Positions 55,505 to 63,076 of a stretch of 64,000 nt of DNA are shown piece by piece. The notes beneath the pieces were generated by a model. The model had not been told where the DNA came from, ran no database searches, and saw nothing but the letters and a program-made list of their open reading frames with translations. The stretch comes from Anaerolineae bacterium (GTDB taxonomy: Bacteria; Chloroflexota; Anaerolineae; Aggregatilineales; Aggregatilineaceae): NCBI GenBank assembly GCA_027494015.1, contig JAOSJP010000004.1, forward strand, positions 85,449-149,448, written 5' to 3'. The translations under genes and the position numbers were made by a program. Each line of letters opens with the position of its first letter. Position 1 is the stretch's first letter.

Positions 55505-56015
55505 ACCTCACCCCCAGCCTCGCTGCGCTCGGCTTGCCCCCTCTCCGTTGACGGAGAGGGGGCGGCGAGGCGCGCCAGCGCCGAGCGGGGGTGAGGTAAA
55601 GCGGGGCGCAGCAGAGCAGCGCCCCTACCTGACGGGTTCTGCGCGCGCCCTCGTGCGGATGCGGGAGATAAGGAGACTTCCGCGGTTTCGTCTGGCCGGG
55701 GCGTTGACCTCACCCCCAGCCTCGCTGCGCTCGGCTTGCCCCCTCTCCGTCAACGGAGAGGGGGCGGCGAGGCGCGCCAGCGCCGAGCGGGGGTGAGGTA
55801 AAGCAAGGCGCAGCAGAGCAGCGCCCCTACCTGACGGGTTCTGCGCGCGCCCTCGTGCGGATGCGGGAGATAAGGAGACTTCCGAAGTTTTCGGAAACTT
55901 CGGAAGTCTGGCCGGGGCGTTGACCTCACCCCCAGCCTCGCTGCGCTCGGCTTGCCCCCTCTCCGTTGACGGAGAGGGGGCGGCGAGGCGCGCCAGCGCC
56001 GAGCGGGGGTGAGGT
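55505..56015 (+). repeat. Tandem block of three palindromic elements
   Basis: Full 93-bp elements at 55505-55597, 55707-55799 and 55923-56015 are linked by near-identical spacers (GGCGCAGCAGAGCAGCGCCC, CCTGACGGGTTCTGCGCGCG, GATGCGGGAGATAAGGAGAC). The period is about 202-216 bases, a tandem duplication of a composite unit. The gap 55305-56126 has no other gene. Confidence 0.9.
55876..55909. repeat. 34-bp palindrome, AGACTTCCGAAGT family (copy 3)
   Basis: AGACTTCCGAAGTTTTC and its complement with one central mismatch, inside the second spacer of the tandem block. The first spacer has only a remnant (GACTTCCGCGGTTTCG near 55675), so the palindrome was inserted or partly lost after duplication. 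Confidence 0.8.
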
Positions 56016-56126
56016 AAAGCGGGGCGCAGCAGAGCAGCGCCCCTACCTGACGGGTTTTACACCCGCCGCGCGGGGTGTTCTCGAAAGGCGAACGCTCGTC
56101 AGGCAGGTATCATCCTGCCAGCCACC

Positions 56127-57494
56127 TTACAGCGCCAGCGGCTCCGCCTCCCGCTTCAGCGCGTCCCCGGCTTCGTCGCCAGCATGTGATTGATCCACCG
56201 GCGCGTAGTCCGGCAGCTCGCTCTCCAGGTGGCGCATACGCGGCCAGGCGTAGAACGCCACGCCCGCCACCGCGCTGATCAGCCCGTTGATGACGAACAG
56301 CAGGCCCATCCCCGCCCCCGGCTCGCCCCCGACCAGCGGCGCGACCAGGTCCCAGCCCGCCCCACCAACCGCCGGCTCCAGCACGCGGTCGGCCAGCGGC
56401 CCGGCCAACAGGTAGGCCAGCGGCGTGGCGATCATGGCAAGCTGCATGATCGCGGCGAAGACCCGACCCTGCATGTCGGGCGGCGTCTTGGCCTGCACCA
56501 GCGAGAACAGCGGCGCGTTGACCATCGGGTTGGGCAGCAGGAAGAGGAACATGACAACCGCCAGCGCGAGGGGCGTGCGGGCGACGCCGAGCAGCGCCAG
56601 GAACAGCGCCTCGACGATGATCGCCGAAAACACGATATGCATCCGCTTCGACTTGATCGTCCAGACGCTCACCAGCGCGCCGCCGACGACCATGCCCAGG
56701 CTGAGCAGCGCCAGCAGAGTGCCCAACATCGCCTCGCTGCCGGTCAGCAGCAGGACATAGGGCACGATCATCACGCCGGTCATGTTGGCCAGAAAGTTGA
56801 GCAGCGTCGCGAACAGGAGCAAGTAGAACATGGGGCGCAGCTTCCACAGCAGCGCGAAGCCGGAGAGCATCTCCTGCCACACCGACCCGCCGGCGGCGCG
56901 ACCCTCATCGGTCTGCGCCGGGCGCGGGATGCGCACCGAAGCTACCACCGCGACAGCTACCAGGAAGGTGATGATGTCTAGGGCGATGACGCCCGTCACG
57001 CCGATGGCGGCGAACAGAACCCCGGCCAGCACCGGCGCAACCAATCCTGCTGCCGGCCCGGTGATCTGCTGGATGGCGTTGGCGCGGTCGCGCATGGCAT
57101 CGGGGATGAGCTGGGTGACCGAGGCATTGAACGCCGGCCCCTGGAACATGCTGAAGGTGGCCTGCCAGATGGTCAGGGCGTACAGAATCCACAGCTCGAA
57201 GGTGCCGGTGGCGAGCGTGATCAACAGAATGAAGGTGGCCAGTGCCTGGCCAGCGTCAGACACGATCAGGACGTAGCGGCGATCCCAGCGGTCGGCCAGC
57301 ACCCCGGCAAAGCTGGTCGCCAGGATACGCGGCAGCATGCCGAAGAAGCTGACCAGCGCCAGCGGCGTGACCTGCCCGGTGTCGTTGAAGACCTTGATGC
57401 CCACCGCCAGCTCGGTCATCTGGCTGCCGATGTAGGAAAAGGTCTGGGTGAGGATCAGGATGTAGAAGGTTCGGATCGAGGCTGTCCGGGCCAT
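56127..57494 (-). CDS. MFS transporter (enterobactin/macrolide-exporter-like)
   Basis: Major facilitator of 455 residues with twelve helices. The MFS loop motif appears as GVLADRWDRRYVLIVSD after helix 2, and QQITGPAAGLVAPVLAG lies in helix 5. It resembles the MFS_3/EntS-like group of efflux pumps, so drug or siderophore export is possible. I use ATG 57494 with AAGGA 7 bases upstream; the frame extends 17 codons further without conserved sequence. The C-terminal 30 residues are hydrophilic. Confidence 0.88.
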   Translation of the reverse strand: MARTASIRTFYILILTQTFSYIGSQMTELAVGIKVFNDTGQVTPLALVSFFGMLPRILATSFAGVLADRWDRRYVLIVSDAGQALATFILLITLATGTFELWILYALTIWQATFSMFQGPAFNASVTQLIPDAMRDRANAIQQITGPAAGLVAPVLAGVLFAAIGVTGVIALDIITFLVAVAVVASVRIPRPAQTDEGRAAGGSVWQEMLSGFALLWKLRPMFYLLLFATLLNFLANMTGVMIVPYVLLLTGSEAMLGTLLALLSLGMVVGGALVSVWTIKSKRMHIVFSAIIVEALFLALLGVARTPLALAVVMFLFLLPNPMVNAPLFSLVQAKTPPDMQGRVFAAIMQLAMIATPLAYLLAGPLADRVLEPAVGGAGWDLVAPLVGGEPGAGMGLLFVINGLISAVAGVAFYAWPRMRHLESELPDYAPVDQSHAGDEAGDALKREAEPLAL

Positions 57495-57628
57495 GCGCGT
57501 CCTTCCATGCTCAGCGCCCTGCGGGGCAGGGATGAAGGCTGACATTTAGTGTATACGCACGCGGCGCGCTGAGGGTGCACATCCCGCCAATTTCACCGTC
57601 CGACCCGCCTGGAGAGCGCTTTTTGATC

Positions 57629-57657
57629 TTGCCAAACACAGGGTCTTGGGCTATACT
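57629..57657 (+). promoter_or_regulatory. Promoter of tRNA-Gly
   Basis: TTGCCA (57629-57634) and TATACT (57652-57657) with a 17-base spacer, about 19 bases before the mature tRNA. Confidence 0.7.
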
Positions 57658-57675
57658 GGGGGCCAGTTGAGCCAT

Positions 57676-57747
<72 letters not shown>

Positions 57748-57756
57748 CAGCACAAG

Positions 57757-57787
57757 CCGCCAGCGCATCGCGTGGCGGTTTTTTGTT
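57757..57787 (+). terminator. Terminator of tRNA-Gly
   Basis: CCGCCA and TGGCGG pair around a 10-base loop and are followed by TTTTTTGTTT. Confidence 0.85.
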
Positions 57788-57851
57788 TCTTTACTATGCC
57801 TGAAGCACCCACCTCGGTTACAATGGAAGCAACTGGCCCAGGAGGGACGCC

Positions 57852-58370
57852 ATGACCCCCACCGTCTTGAGCATTGATGCCATCGTCTCTGACCCCGCGA
57901 TTCGCGGCGGACGCCCCAGCATCGCCGGGCGAACCGTGACCGTCGCTGACCTGGTGGCGCGCTATCTGAGATGGAGCACAACCCCGGAGGAATTGGCCGC
58001 CCAGTTCAAGCTGACCTTGGGGCAGGTACACGCGGCCCTGGCTTACTACTACCTGCACAAGAGCGCCCTCGATGACGAGATGCGCCGCGACCAGGACTTG
58101 GCCGACCGGCTGGAGGCGTGCGCTGGCGGGCCTCGATGTCGTCTCAGCCCACAGCCTAGACACGTTAGGCGACAAAGACCCTCAGCACCTACAGCGAGCC
58201 ATCCAAATGGGGCGCGTATTGTGCACCTGCGATGTGGACTTCGTGATCCTGGCCCGGCAAGGCGCTGCGCATACTGGCATAGTCTATGGGGCAATGCAGC
58301 GCATATCCATTGGCGACTGGGTACGCTGCTTGCGCCGCCTGCACGCGACGAAGAACGCAGAGGAGGTTGA
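57852..58370 (+). CDS. DUF433 (VapB45-like) antitoxin with aberrant tail
   Basis: The first ~90 residues form a DUF433 protein (DPAIRGGRPSIAGRTVTVADLV, then TPEELAAQFKLTLGQVHAAL), a DNA-binding antitoxin paired with DUF5615 PIN-like toxins. Beyond about 58120 the frame reads through toxin sequence in a wrong frame, giving an Arg/Pro-rich tail to 58370. The normal stop and the toxin start have therefore been lost. GGAGG lies 8 bases before ATG 57852. Confidence 0.7.
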   Translation: MTPTVLSIDAIVSDPAIRGGRPSIAGRTVTVADLVARYLRWSTTPEELAAQFKLTLGQVHAALAYYYLHKSALDDEMRRDQDLADRLEACAGGPRCRLSPQPRHVRRQRPSAPTASHPNGARIVHLRCGLRDPGPARRCAYWHSLWGNAAHIHWRLGTLLAPPARDEERRGG

Positions 58371-58398
58371 GGGCCTGGTCTTCTACGTGAAACGCTGA
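58117..58398 (+). pseudogene. DUF5615 PIN-like toxin lacking its N-terminus
   Basis: The frame RALAGLDVVSAHSLDTLGDKD, then GRVLCTCDVDFVILA and HAGIVYG-like HTGIVYG, matches the body and C-terminus of DUF5615 toxins. The usual first ~20 residues with the LDED-type active-site acids, and any start codon, are missing. A small deletion fusing antitoxin 3' end to toxin interior explains this. The toxin is presumably dead. Confidence 0.65.
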
Positions 58399-58494
58399 CT
58401 CCGCAGAATATGGCGGTAGAGGCATCACTCACCCTCTTCACGGAAACGGAAATTGCAGTAGTCAACAGAATCTATTTGCAGGAGGTAGTATGTC

Positions 58495-58929
58495 ATGGAT
58501 CAAAGAGAGTTTTCGCAGGGACTCGCCGAAAAGATCGATCAGGTTTTCACCCATACCCGTCATCCAGAACTTTACGATCACCGTAAGGAATACCCGTGGC
58601 TCACCGGCTCGTTGGGCGATCCATTCTCGGGAATCTGGTTTGTTGGCGAGAGTCCAAGTTTGAGAATGGTGGAGCGCGCAAAAGGGCCCCACAACACGCC
58701 GCCGAACGAAGAAGCACAATGGTCAGCAAGCCGCGGCGACAAACTATTTCGGAAAGCTCTGGTCGCTTCTGGCTTCAAGGGTGGCAGCGTTGACTCTCCC
58801 GGCGGCTGGCATTGCTATATCACCAACGTGATTAAGGAAGCAGATTATACGAACCGCGTTCGAGAGAAGCCGCTTCAATCTCGAGAGCAGGCCGCAGACA
58901 TGGGGTTCCCGTCTTTGAGGGGGGGGTAA
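58495..58929 (+). CDS. Uracil-DNA-glycosylase-like protein, truncated 3' end
   Basis: Starts at ATG 58495 with AGGAGG 8 bases upstream. GIWFVGESPSLRMVERA resembles the first catalytic motif of UDG-superfamily proteins, and LFRKALVASGFKG with WHCYITNVIKEADYTNR the next conserved part. Coherent sequence ends about 58900 (LQSREQAADM); the remaining residues come from a low-complexity block. The C-terminal motif with the catalytic His region is missing. GC content is lower than usual for this window. Confidence 0.55.
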   Translation: MDQREFSQGLAEKIDQVFTHTRHPELYDHRKEYPWLTGSLGDPFSGIWFVGESPSLRMVERAKGPHNTPPNEEAQWSASRGDKLFRKALVASGFKGGSVDSPGGWHCYITNVIKEADYTNRVREKPLQSREQAADMGFPSLRGG

Positions 58930-59236
58930 CCCCTCCCCCCCCCCTCTTTTTGGTGGGGTGGCCCCTCTCCTCCTTCATATAAAAATTTAATAAAACCCCT
59001 ACAAGCCCCCCCCACCACATCAAAAACAAACCATTTTTTTTTGGGGAGAAGGAGAGAGAGGATATAGAGGGGAGGCGAGCGGAGAGGGGTTCGGCTATGA
59101 ATATAATAGAAAAAAGAAAAAAAATAAAAATAATAAACAAAAAAAAAGGAGGTGTGTCTATTTTTTTTTTTTATTCTTTCCTTCCTTCCTATTTTCTCCT
59201 TTTTCTTCTTCTTTTTTTTTTTTTTTTTTTTTTTTC
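58905..59236. other. Low-complexity block, probable assembly artefact
   Basis: Long G, C, A and T runs, including over 20 T residues before 59237, interrupt two otherwise normal genes (the UDG-like gene and the AsnC-domain gene). Composition and texture resemble nothing else in the window. It may be a filled gap of poor-quality reads rather than genomic DNA. I see no gene in it. Confidence 0.7.
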
Positions 59237-59473
59237 CAAGCCGTCCACCTCGACCGCCAGGCAGGTGGTGGTCGTCAGGATGCCGGGGATGGTCTGCACC
59301 TGGGCAGCGATGACCGTGCCCATCGCCTCCAGGTCGCCGGCATCAATGATGGCGATGGCGTCGAATTCACCGAAAGTCATCTCCGCCGTGCGCACGGCCT
59401 TGATGCGGTGCAGATGGCGAACGACTGACGTGACCTCGCCGGTGCGCGCTTTGATCAGCACATATGCTTTCAC
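59237..59473 (-). CDS. Stand-alone AsnC/Lrp ligand-binding-domain protein (3' end uncertain)
   Basis: GTG 59473, preceded by GGAGGG, begins KAYVLIKARTGEVTSVVRHL. EFDAIAIIDAGDLEAMGTVIA and PGILTTTTCLAVEV follow, the RAM/AsnC ligand-binding domain without a DNA-binding part. The true stop is hidden by the low-complexity block; the frame continues into poly-lysine. It starts 4 bases after the stop of the formate/nitrite channel gene, so it may sense a related metabolite. Confidence 0.75.
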
Positions 59474-59477
59474 GGAA

Positions 59478-60335
59478 CTACCCTCCTCGACCGCGCGGAC
59501 GCAGATAGATGAACCAGTACACGAGCGCCACCAGCACGCCCCCACCGATGATGTTGCCAATGGTCACTGGCAGCAGGTTGTCAAGCAGAAAGCCGCGCAT
59601 CGTCAGGCCAGACAGATTGAGGTCGGCGGCATGGGCGGCCACCCACGACGCATCGAACTCCTGAATGACCAGCCCGCGCGCGATGAAATACATATTGGCC
59701 ACGCTGTGCTCAAACCCCGCCGCAACGAAAGCCGTGATCGGAAAGATGATGGCCACGATCTTGTCCGTAGTGGTGCGCGCGCTGAAGGTCAGCCAGACGG
59801 CCAGGCAGACCAGCGCATTGCACATGATGCCCAGGGCAATCGCCTGCCCGAAGCCCAGATCGCACTTGGCGGCGGCGATCTTCAGCGCCGTCCGCCCGAC
59901 TTCGCCGCCCGCCGGCCCAAAGCGGTACTGCCCTGACCAGAAGACCAGGGCTACCGTCCCCAGCGCGCCGACCAGGTTGCCCAGGTAGACGATGATCCAG
60001 TTGCGCAGCAGCGCCCTGGTGGAGACTCTGCCCGCCGCCCAGGCCATGACGATCAGGTTGTTGCCGGTGAACAGCTCGGCCCCGGCCACCACGACGAGGA
60101 TCAGGCCCAGGCAGAAGGTCAGCCCGCTGAGCAGGCGGCCCACCCCGTAGGGCAGCCCGTCGCCGGCGGTGACGGTGGTGGCGAACACCGCGCCCAGGCT
60201 GATGAAGGCCCCGGCCAGCACAGCCAGGGTGAACATGGACAGCGCGGGCATCTCCGCTTTGGCCGCGCCCACGTATTCGGCGCGGTAGGCCATTTCGGTA
60301 GGAACGAGCGCATCAATCTTGAGCTGACTCTCCAT
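59478..60335 (-). CDS. Formate/nitrite transporter (FNT family)
   Basis: Pentameric channel subunit of 285 residues with six helices. AGAELFTGNNLIVMAWAAGR carries the family's GNN-type motif, and AFVAAGFEHSVANMYFI the second signature with the central His. NWIIVYLGNLVGALG is also typical. FocA and NirC types cannot be separated here. I use ATG 60335 with GAGGGG upstream; the longer frame runs into non-coding DNA. Confidence 0.92.
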   Translation of the reverse strand: MESQLKIDALVPTEMAYRAEYVGAAKAEMPALSMFTLAVLAGAFISLGAVFATTVTAGDGLPYGVGRLLSGLTFCLGLILVVVAGAELFTGNNLIVMAWAAGRVSTRALLRNWIIVYLGNLVGALGTVALVFWSGQYRFGPAGGEVGRTALKIAAAKCDLGFGQAIALGIMCNALVCLAVWLTFSARTTTDKIVAIIFPITAFVAAGFEHSVANMYFIARGLVIQEFDASWVAAHAADLNLSGLTMRGFLLDNLLPVTIGNIIGGGVLVALVYWFIYLRPRGRGG

Positions 60336-60499
60336 ATCCCCTCTTGATTCACCGGGCCGCCAACGTATGGATGCGCGCCCGCAACCCGCTGGCGAGCAGA
60401 TACAATCCTTTCTCATCATACTGGAAGTGGTCTGCCAAAACATAGGACAATACTCCGTGATGTAGCAGCGGCTCCTCACGTCTTGCGCTCGATTTTGCC

Positions 60500-60528
60500 T
60501 TTACAGGGTCTGCGAAGCGTGGTATAAC
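60500..60528 (+). promoter_or_regulatory. Promoter of the 6S-like RNA
   Basis: TTTACA (60500-60505) and TATAAC (60523-60528) with a 17-base spacer. Confidence 0.7.
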
Positions 60529-60531
60529 GAT

Positions 60532-60745
60532 GCTACCCTGCCGTGCGCGTGATCCGCACATCGGTTTTGAGCCAACACCCAAACCCGGGGTATCCAGGTC
60601 AAGGCACAGACGCATTAGGATCCGTCCAAAGCCGATGTGCCTGCCGGATACCCACCTGCGAAAGCAGGTTCAAAACGTAGCGGCACACGGCATGGCGGGA
60701 GTCATTATCCCGCGCCCGGCCTTCATCACCGGGCGTTTTTTCGCC
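60532..60745 (+). ncRNA. ssrS: Structured RNA, probable 6S RNA
   Basis: An independent unit with promoter, body and terminator. TGCCGTG (near 60539) pairs with CACGGCA (near 60686), closing the molecule. GCACATCGG (60556-60564) pairs with CCGATGTGC (60632-60640) inside it. A small hairpin ACCTGCGAAAGCAGGT sits on the 3' side of the bubble. This closing stem, bubble and terminal stem layout is that of 6S RNA, and GGATCCGTCC, AAAGCC resembles the E. coli 6S apical segment. Pairing of GGGTATCC with GGATACCC would instead make a pseudoknot, so other RNA types remain possible. Confidence 0.5.
60712..60742 (+). terminator. Terminator of the 6S-like RNA
   Basis: GCCCGG and CCGGGC pair around a 9-base loop and are followed by GTTTTTTCG. 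Confidence 0.85.
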
Positions 60746-60809
60746 CTGTTGCTGGTTTGTGGCTGGCCCAATGGGCTATTTCTAAGACTATTACGATATG
60801 GGATTTTTC

Positions 60810-60838
60810 TTGCTTCCGAGTCGGCGACTCGCTATACT
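60810..60838 (+). promoter_or_regulatory. Promoter of the MBL-fold gene
   Basis: TTGCTT (60810-60815) and TATACT (60833-60838) with a 17-base spacer, about 48 bases before the start codon. Confidence 0.7.
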
Positions 60839-60885
60839 GTTCAGACCTATCCGGTCCGCGCCCATCACCAGGAAACCGACGAGAG

Positions 60886-61731
60886 ATGCAGCGAGAACGT
60901 GTCGCCGATGACATCTACGTCTTCACCAGCGAGCTATACGCGCAAGTCACCGCCGGAGCGATCCTCACCACCGAAGGGGCCATTCTGATTGATACCCTGG
61001 TCTTCCCCGAGGAGGCCCGCGCCATCCGCCACTTCCTGGAAAACCGGCTGGGCAGCCCGGTTCGCTACGTGATCAACACGCACTACCACGCCGATCACAC
61101 CTATGGCACATGCTTTTTCCCAGACGCGCAGCTTGTCACCCATGCGCGCTGCTACGACCTGCTGGACACGCGCGGGCGCGAGGGGCTGGCTGCCGCTCAG
61201 CACAGCACCAGCGAGCTGCGCGACGTGCAGATCGTCCTGCCGCACATGGTCTTCGACGGCGGCACGCTGAGCGTGCGCCTGGGCAACAAAACCGTCGAGC
61301 TGCGCCACTCACCCGGCCACAGCCCGGACTCCACCGTCTGCCTGGTGCGCGAGGATCGTGTGCTGTTCGCCGCGGACACGATGATGCCCGTGCCCTACTT
61401 CGTGGACGGCAGCTACGATGACTTTGTGGCCAGCCTGCACGCGCTGCAGAACGGCGGTTTCGAGAATGTGGTGCAGGGGCATGGGGAAGTGATTCTGCGC
61501 GGCGAGGTCGAGGAAGTCATCCAGGGGCATCTCGGCTACCTGTCGCTGATTCGCCGACACGTCGAGCGCATCCTCGACCGGGGGCACCCGCCGGAAGCGC
61601 TCAACGCGATCACCATCGAGGACTGCGGCAAGAGTCGCATCCCGCTCAATGGGCTGGTGCAGGATTTGCACCAGGCCAACCTGCACGCGCTCTATCATCA
61701 CCTGGCCGCCCAACGCCGGGGCCGGGCCTGA
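60886..61731 (+). CDS. MBL-fold metallo-hydrolase
   Basis: Metallo-beta-lactamase-fold enzyme of 281 residues. The metal motif is NTHYHADHTYG (HxHxDH), with further ligands in HSPGHSPDST and FAADTMM, and a C-terminal VQGHGE. The set is complete for a dinuclear zinc or iron site. Its substrate is unknown; hydrolysis of a thioester, lactone or lactam is possible. ATG 60886 fits the promoter at 60810-60838; an earlier GTG in this frame lies inside the RNA gene. Confidence 0.87.
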   Translation: MQRERVADDIYVFTSELYAQVTAGAILTTEGAILIDTLVFPEEARAIRHFLENRLGSPVRYVINTHYHADHTYGTCFFPDAQLVTHARCYDLLDTRGREGLAAAQHSTSELRDVQIVLPHMVFDGGTLSVRLGNKTVELRHSPGHSPDSTVCLVREDRVLFAADTMMPVPYFVDGSYDDFVASLHALQNGGFENVVQGHGEVILRGEVEEVIQGHLGYLSLIRRHVERILDRGHPPEALNAITIEDCGKSRIPLNGLVQDLHQANLHALYHHLAAQRRGRA

Positions 61732-61760
61732 GCTGGTAGCTACCGGAGCGCACACGGGGA

Positions 61761-61793
61761 AAAACAAGACCCCAGTCTGGCCGACTGGGGTCT
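61761..61793 (-). terminator. Terminator of initiator tRNA gene
   Basis: On the minus strand AGACCCCAGT and ACTGGGGTCT pair around a 7-base loop, followed by TGTTTTTC. The hairpin is symmetric and may also close the convergent MBL-fold gene. Confidence 0.85.
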
Positions 61794-61801
61794 GTGTATC
61801 A

Positions 61802-61873
61802 TAGCGGGGGCAGGATTCGAACCTGCGACCTCCGGGTTATGAGCCCGACGAGCTGCCACTGCTCTACCCCGCA
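61802..61873 (-). tRNA. tRNA-fMet (initiator, anticodon CAT)
   Basis: The anticodon arm TCGGGCTCATAACCCGG has three consecutive G:C pairs next to the loop, the initiator hallmark. The 1:72 position is a mismatch (T1, T72), another initiator feature. T arm GCAGGTTCGAATCCTGC and acceptor stem GCGGGG/CCCCGC are perfect. CCA is not encoded. Confidence 0.93.
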
Positions 61874-61884
61874 TCGTGGGGAGT

Positions 61885-61913
61885 ACTATACCAGAGCGAC
61901 CGCCCTCAGTCAA
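61885..61913 (-). promoter_or_regulatory. Promoter of initiator tRNA
   Basis: TTGACT (61913-61908) and TATAGT (61890-61885) with a 17-base spacer on the minus strand. Confidence 0.8.
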
Positions 61914-62001
61914 GACTGAATCGCCTGCGCACCCTGGTTCACCCCCCCCGGGGGGGGTTTACTGGGCGCACACTGACCCCCCAATTCACGCGAGCAGGCC
62001 C

Positions 62002-62508
62002 ATGACCCTTCCCGACTCTTCACCCGAACCCCTCCCGCTGGAAGCGCAGGTCGGCGAGCGCCTGCGGGCGCGCGGCCTGACCCTGACCGTTGCCGAATCG
62101 AGCACGGGCGGGCTGATCGCCGAGCGCCTGACGGACATCTCCGGCAGCTCTGCCTACATGATCGGCGGGGTGATCGCCTACGCCGATTTGGTCAAGGTTC
62201 AATTGCTGGGCGTCCAGGACGAGACGCTGCGCGCGCACGGCGCAGTCAGCGCGCCCGTTGCGCAACAAATGGCCGAGGGCGCGCGTACACTCCTGAGGAC
62301 GGACCTGGCGATCAGCGTGACAGGCATCGCCGGGCCGACCGGCGGCACGGCGACCAAACCTGTCGGGCTGCATTTCGTCGGGCTGAGCGCCGCCGAAGGG
62401 GCCTGGGTGCGCCGCCACGTGCTCGCCGGCGACCGGCGCAGCGTCCGCTACGCCGCCGCTGACGCAGCCTTGCACCTGCTGCTGGATTACCTGGATGAGA
62501 AGCTGTGA
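62002..62508 (+). CDS. CinA C-terminal-domain protein (nicotinamide-nucleotide amidase)
   Basis: Stand-alone PncC-type domain of 168 residues that deamidates NMN to NaMN in pyridine nucleotide salvage. LTLTVAESSTGGLIAERLTD holds the catalytic Ser, and GGVIAYADLVK plus SVTGIAGPTGGTATKPVG complete the signature. The N-terminal CinA domain is absent, as in E. coli YgaD/PncC. ATG 62002 begins the protein. The stop overlaps the next start (GTGA). Confidence 0.93.
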   Translation: MTLPDSSPEPLPLEAQVGERLRARGLTLTVAESSTGGLIAERLTDISGSSAYMIGGVIAYADLVKVQLLGVQDETLRAHGAVSAPVAQQMAEGARTLLRTDLAISVTGIAGPTGGTATKPVGLHFVGLSAAEGAWVRRHVLAGDRRSVRYAAADAALHLLLDYLDEKL

Positions 62509-62741
62509 AGTTCCGTGTGACCACGGTGGAGGCTACCTTCACGCCGGACGGCTGGCCGGTTCCGCGCAGCGTGACCTGGGAGGGCGCGCGCCTGCCCATC
62601 GTGGACACCGGGCGGCGCTGGCGGGCCGCCGATGGCGTGCATATCCTGGCGCTGGTGGCGGATGGGCGTGTCTTCGAGCTGCACACCAACGGGTCGCTGT
62701 GGCGAGCGGTGGTCGTCTCCACACCGCCGCACTTCGCCTGA
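62505..62741 (+). CDS. Small hypothetical protein
   Basis: A 78-residue, beta-rich protein (KFRVTTVEATFTPDGWPVPRS; GRRWRAADGVHILALVADGR) that starts with GTG overlapping the cinA stop. The pattern of alternating hydrophobic strands and RRWR suggests a nucleic-acid- or ligand-binding beta barrel, but I recognise no family. Coupling to cinA supports a real gene. Confidence 0.6.
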   Translation: MKFRVTTVEATFTPDGWPVPRSVTWEGARLPIVDTGRRWRAADGVHILALVADGRVFELHTNGSLWRAVVVSTPPHFA

Positions 62742-62785
62742 ACAGGTCAACGCTGCGGCGCGGAGAGCCTCGCCCCAGCGAGACA

Positions 62786-62814
62786 TTGACTTTGACGGCG
62801 AACCTCCCTATAGT
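62786..62814 (+). promoter_or_regulatory. Promoter upstream of the quinone-reductase locus
   Basis: TTGACT (62786-62791) and TATAGT (62809-62814) with a 17-base spacer. It would transcribe the gene remnant at 62821 and the intact gene at 63077. Confidence 0.7.
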
Positions 62815-62820
62815 GGTGTC

Positions 62821-63072
62821 ATGATCAGGGAATTGATTCAGGCGGGCGCGATCACGACGGTCGTTGACCGCACGTTTCCGCTAGAACAGACTGCCGAGGC
62901 GCACCGTTATGCCGAATCTGGGCAGCGCACGGACCAGTTCTGGACTCAGGTTGGGCGCGCCGCAGGTCAATACAGCCATGGACCAGGGATAGTATCTAGC
63001 TCCCCGGCCAAACAGGGCCAGCGTTTCTCCTTGCGCGCGCCAAGAGCACCCACAAGCATAGGGGGCAACTAG
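62821..63072 (+). pseudogene. C-terminal remnant of an MDR quinone reductase
   Basis: MIRELIQAGAITTVVDRTFP, then LEQTAEAHRYAESGQ, matches the C-terminus of the downstream intact gene (DLVETGAIRPVIDRTYPLEQ). The rest to 63072 is unrelated and Ser/Pro-rich. The fragment is probably left over from a tandem duplication followed by deletion. Confidence 0.65.
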
Positions 63073-63076
63073 AACC

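Noticed and set aside
59097..59260. Lys/Phe-rich open frames in the homopolymer block
   Set aside because: They stem from A and T runs in probable artefactual sequence.
60637..60885. N-terminal extension of the MBL-fold protein back to GTG 60637
   Set aside because: The extension lies inside the structured RNA, its terminator and the gene's own promoter.
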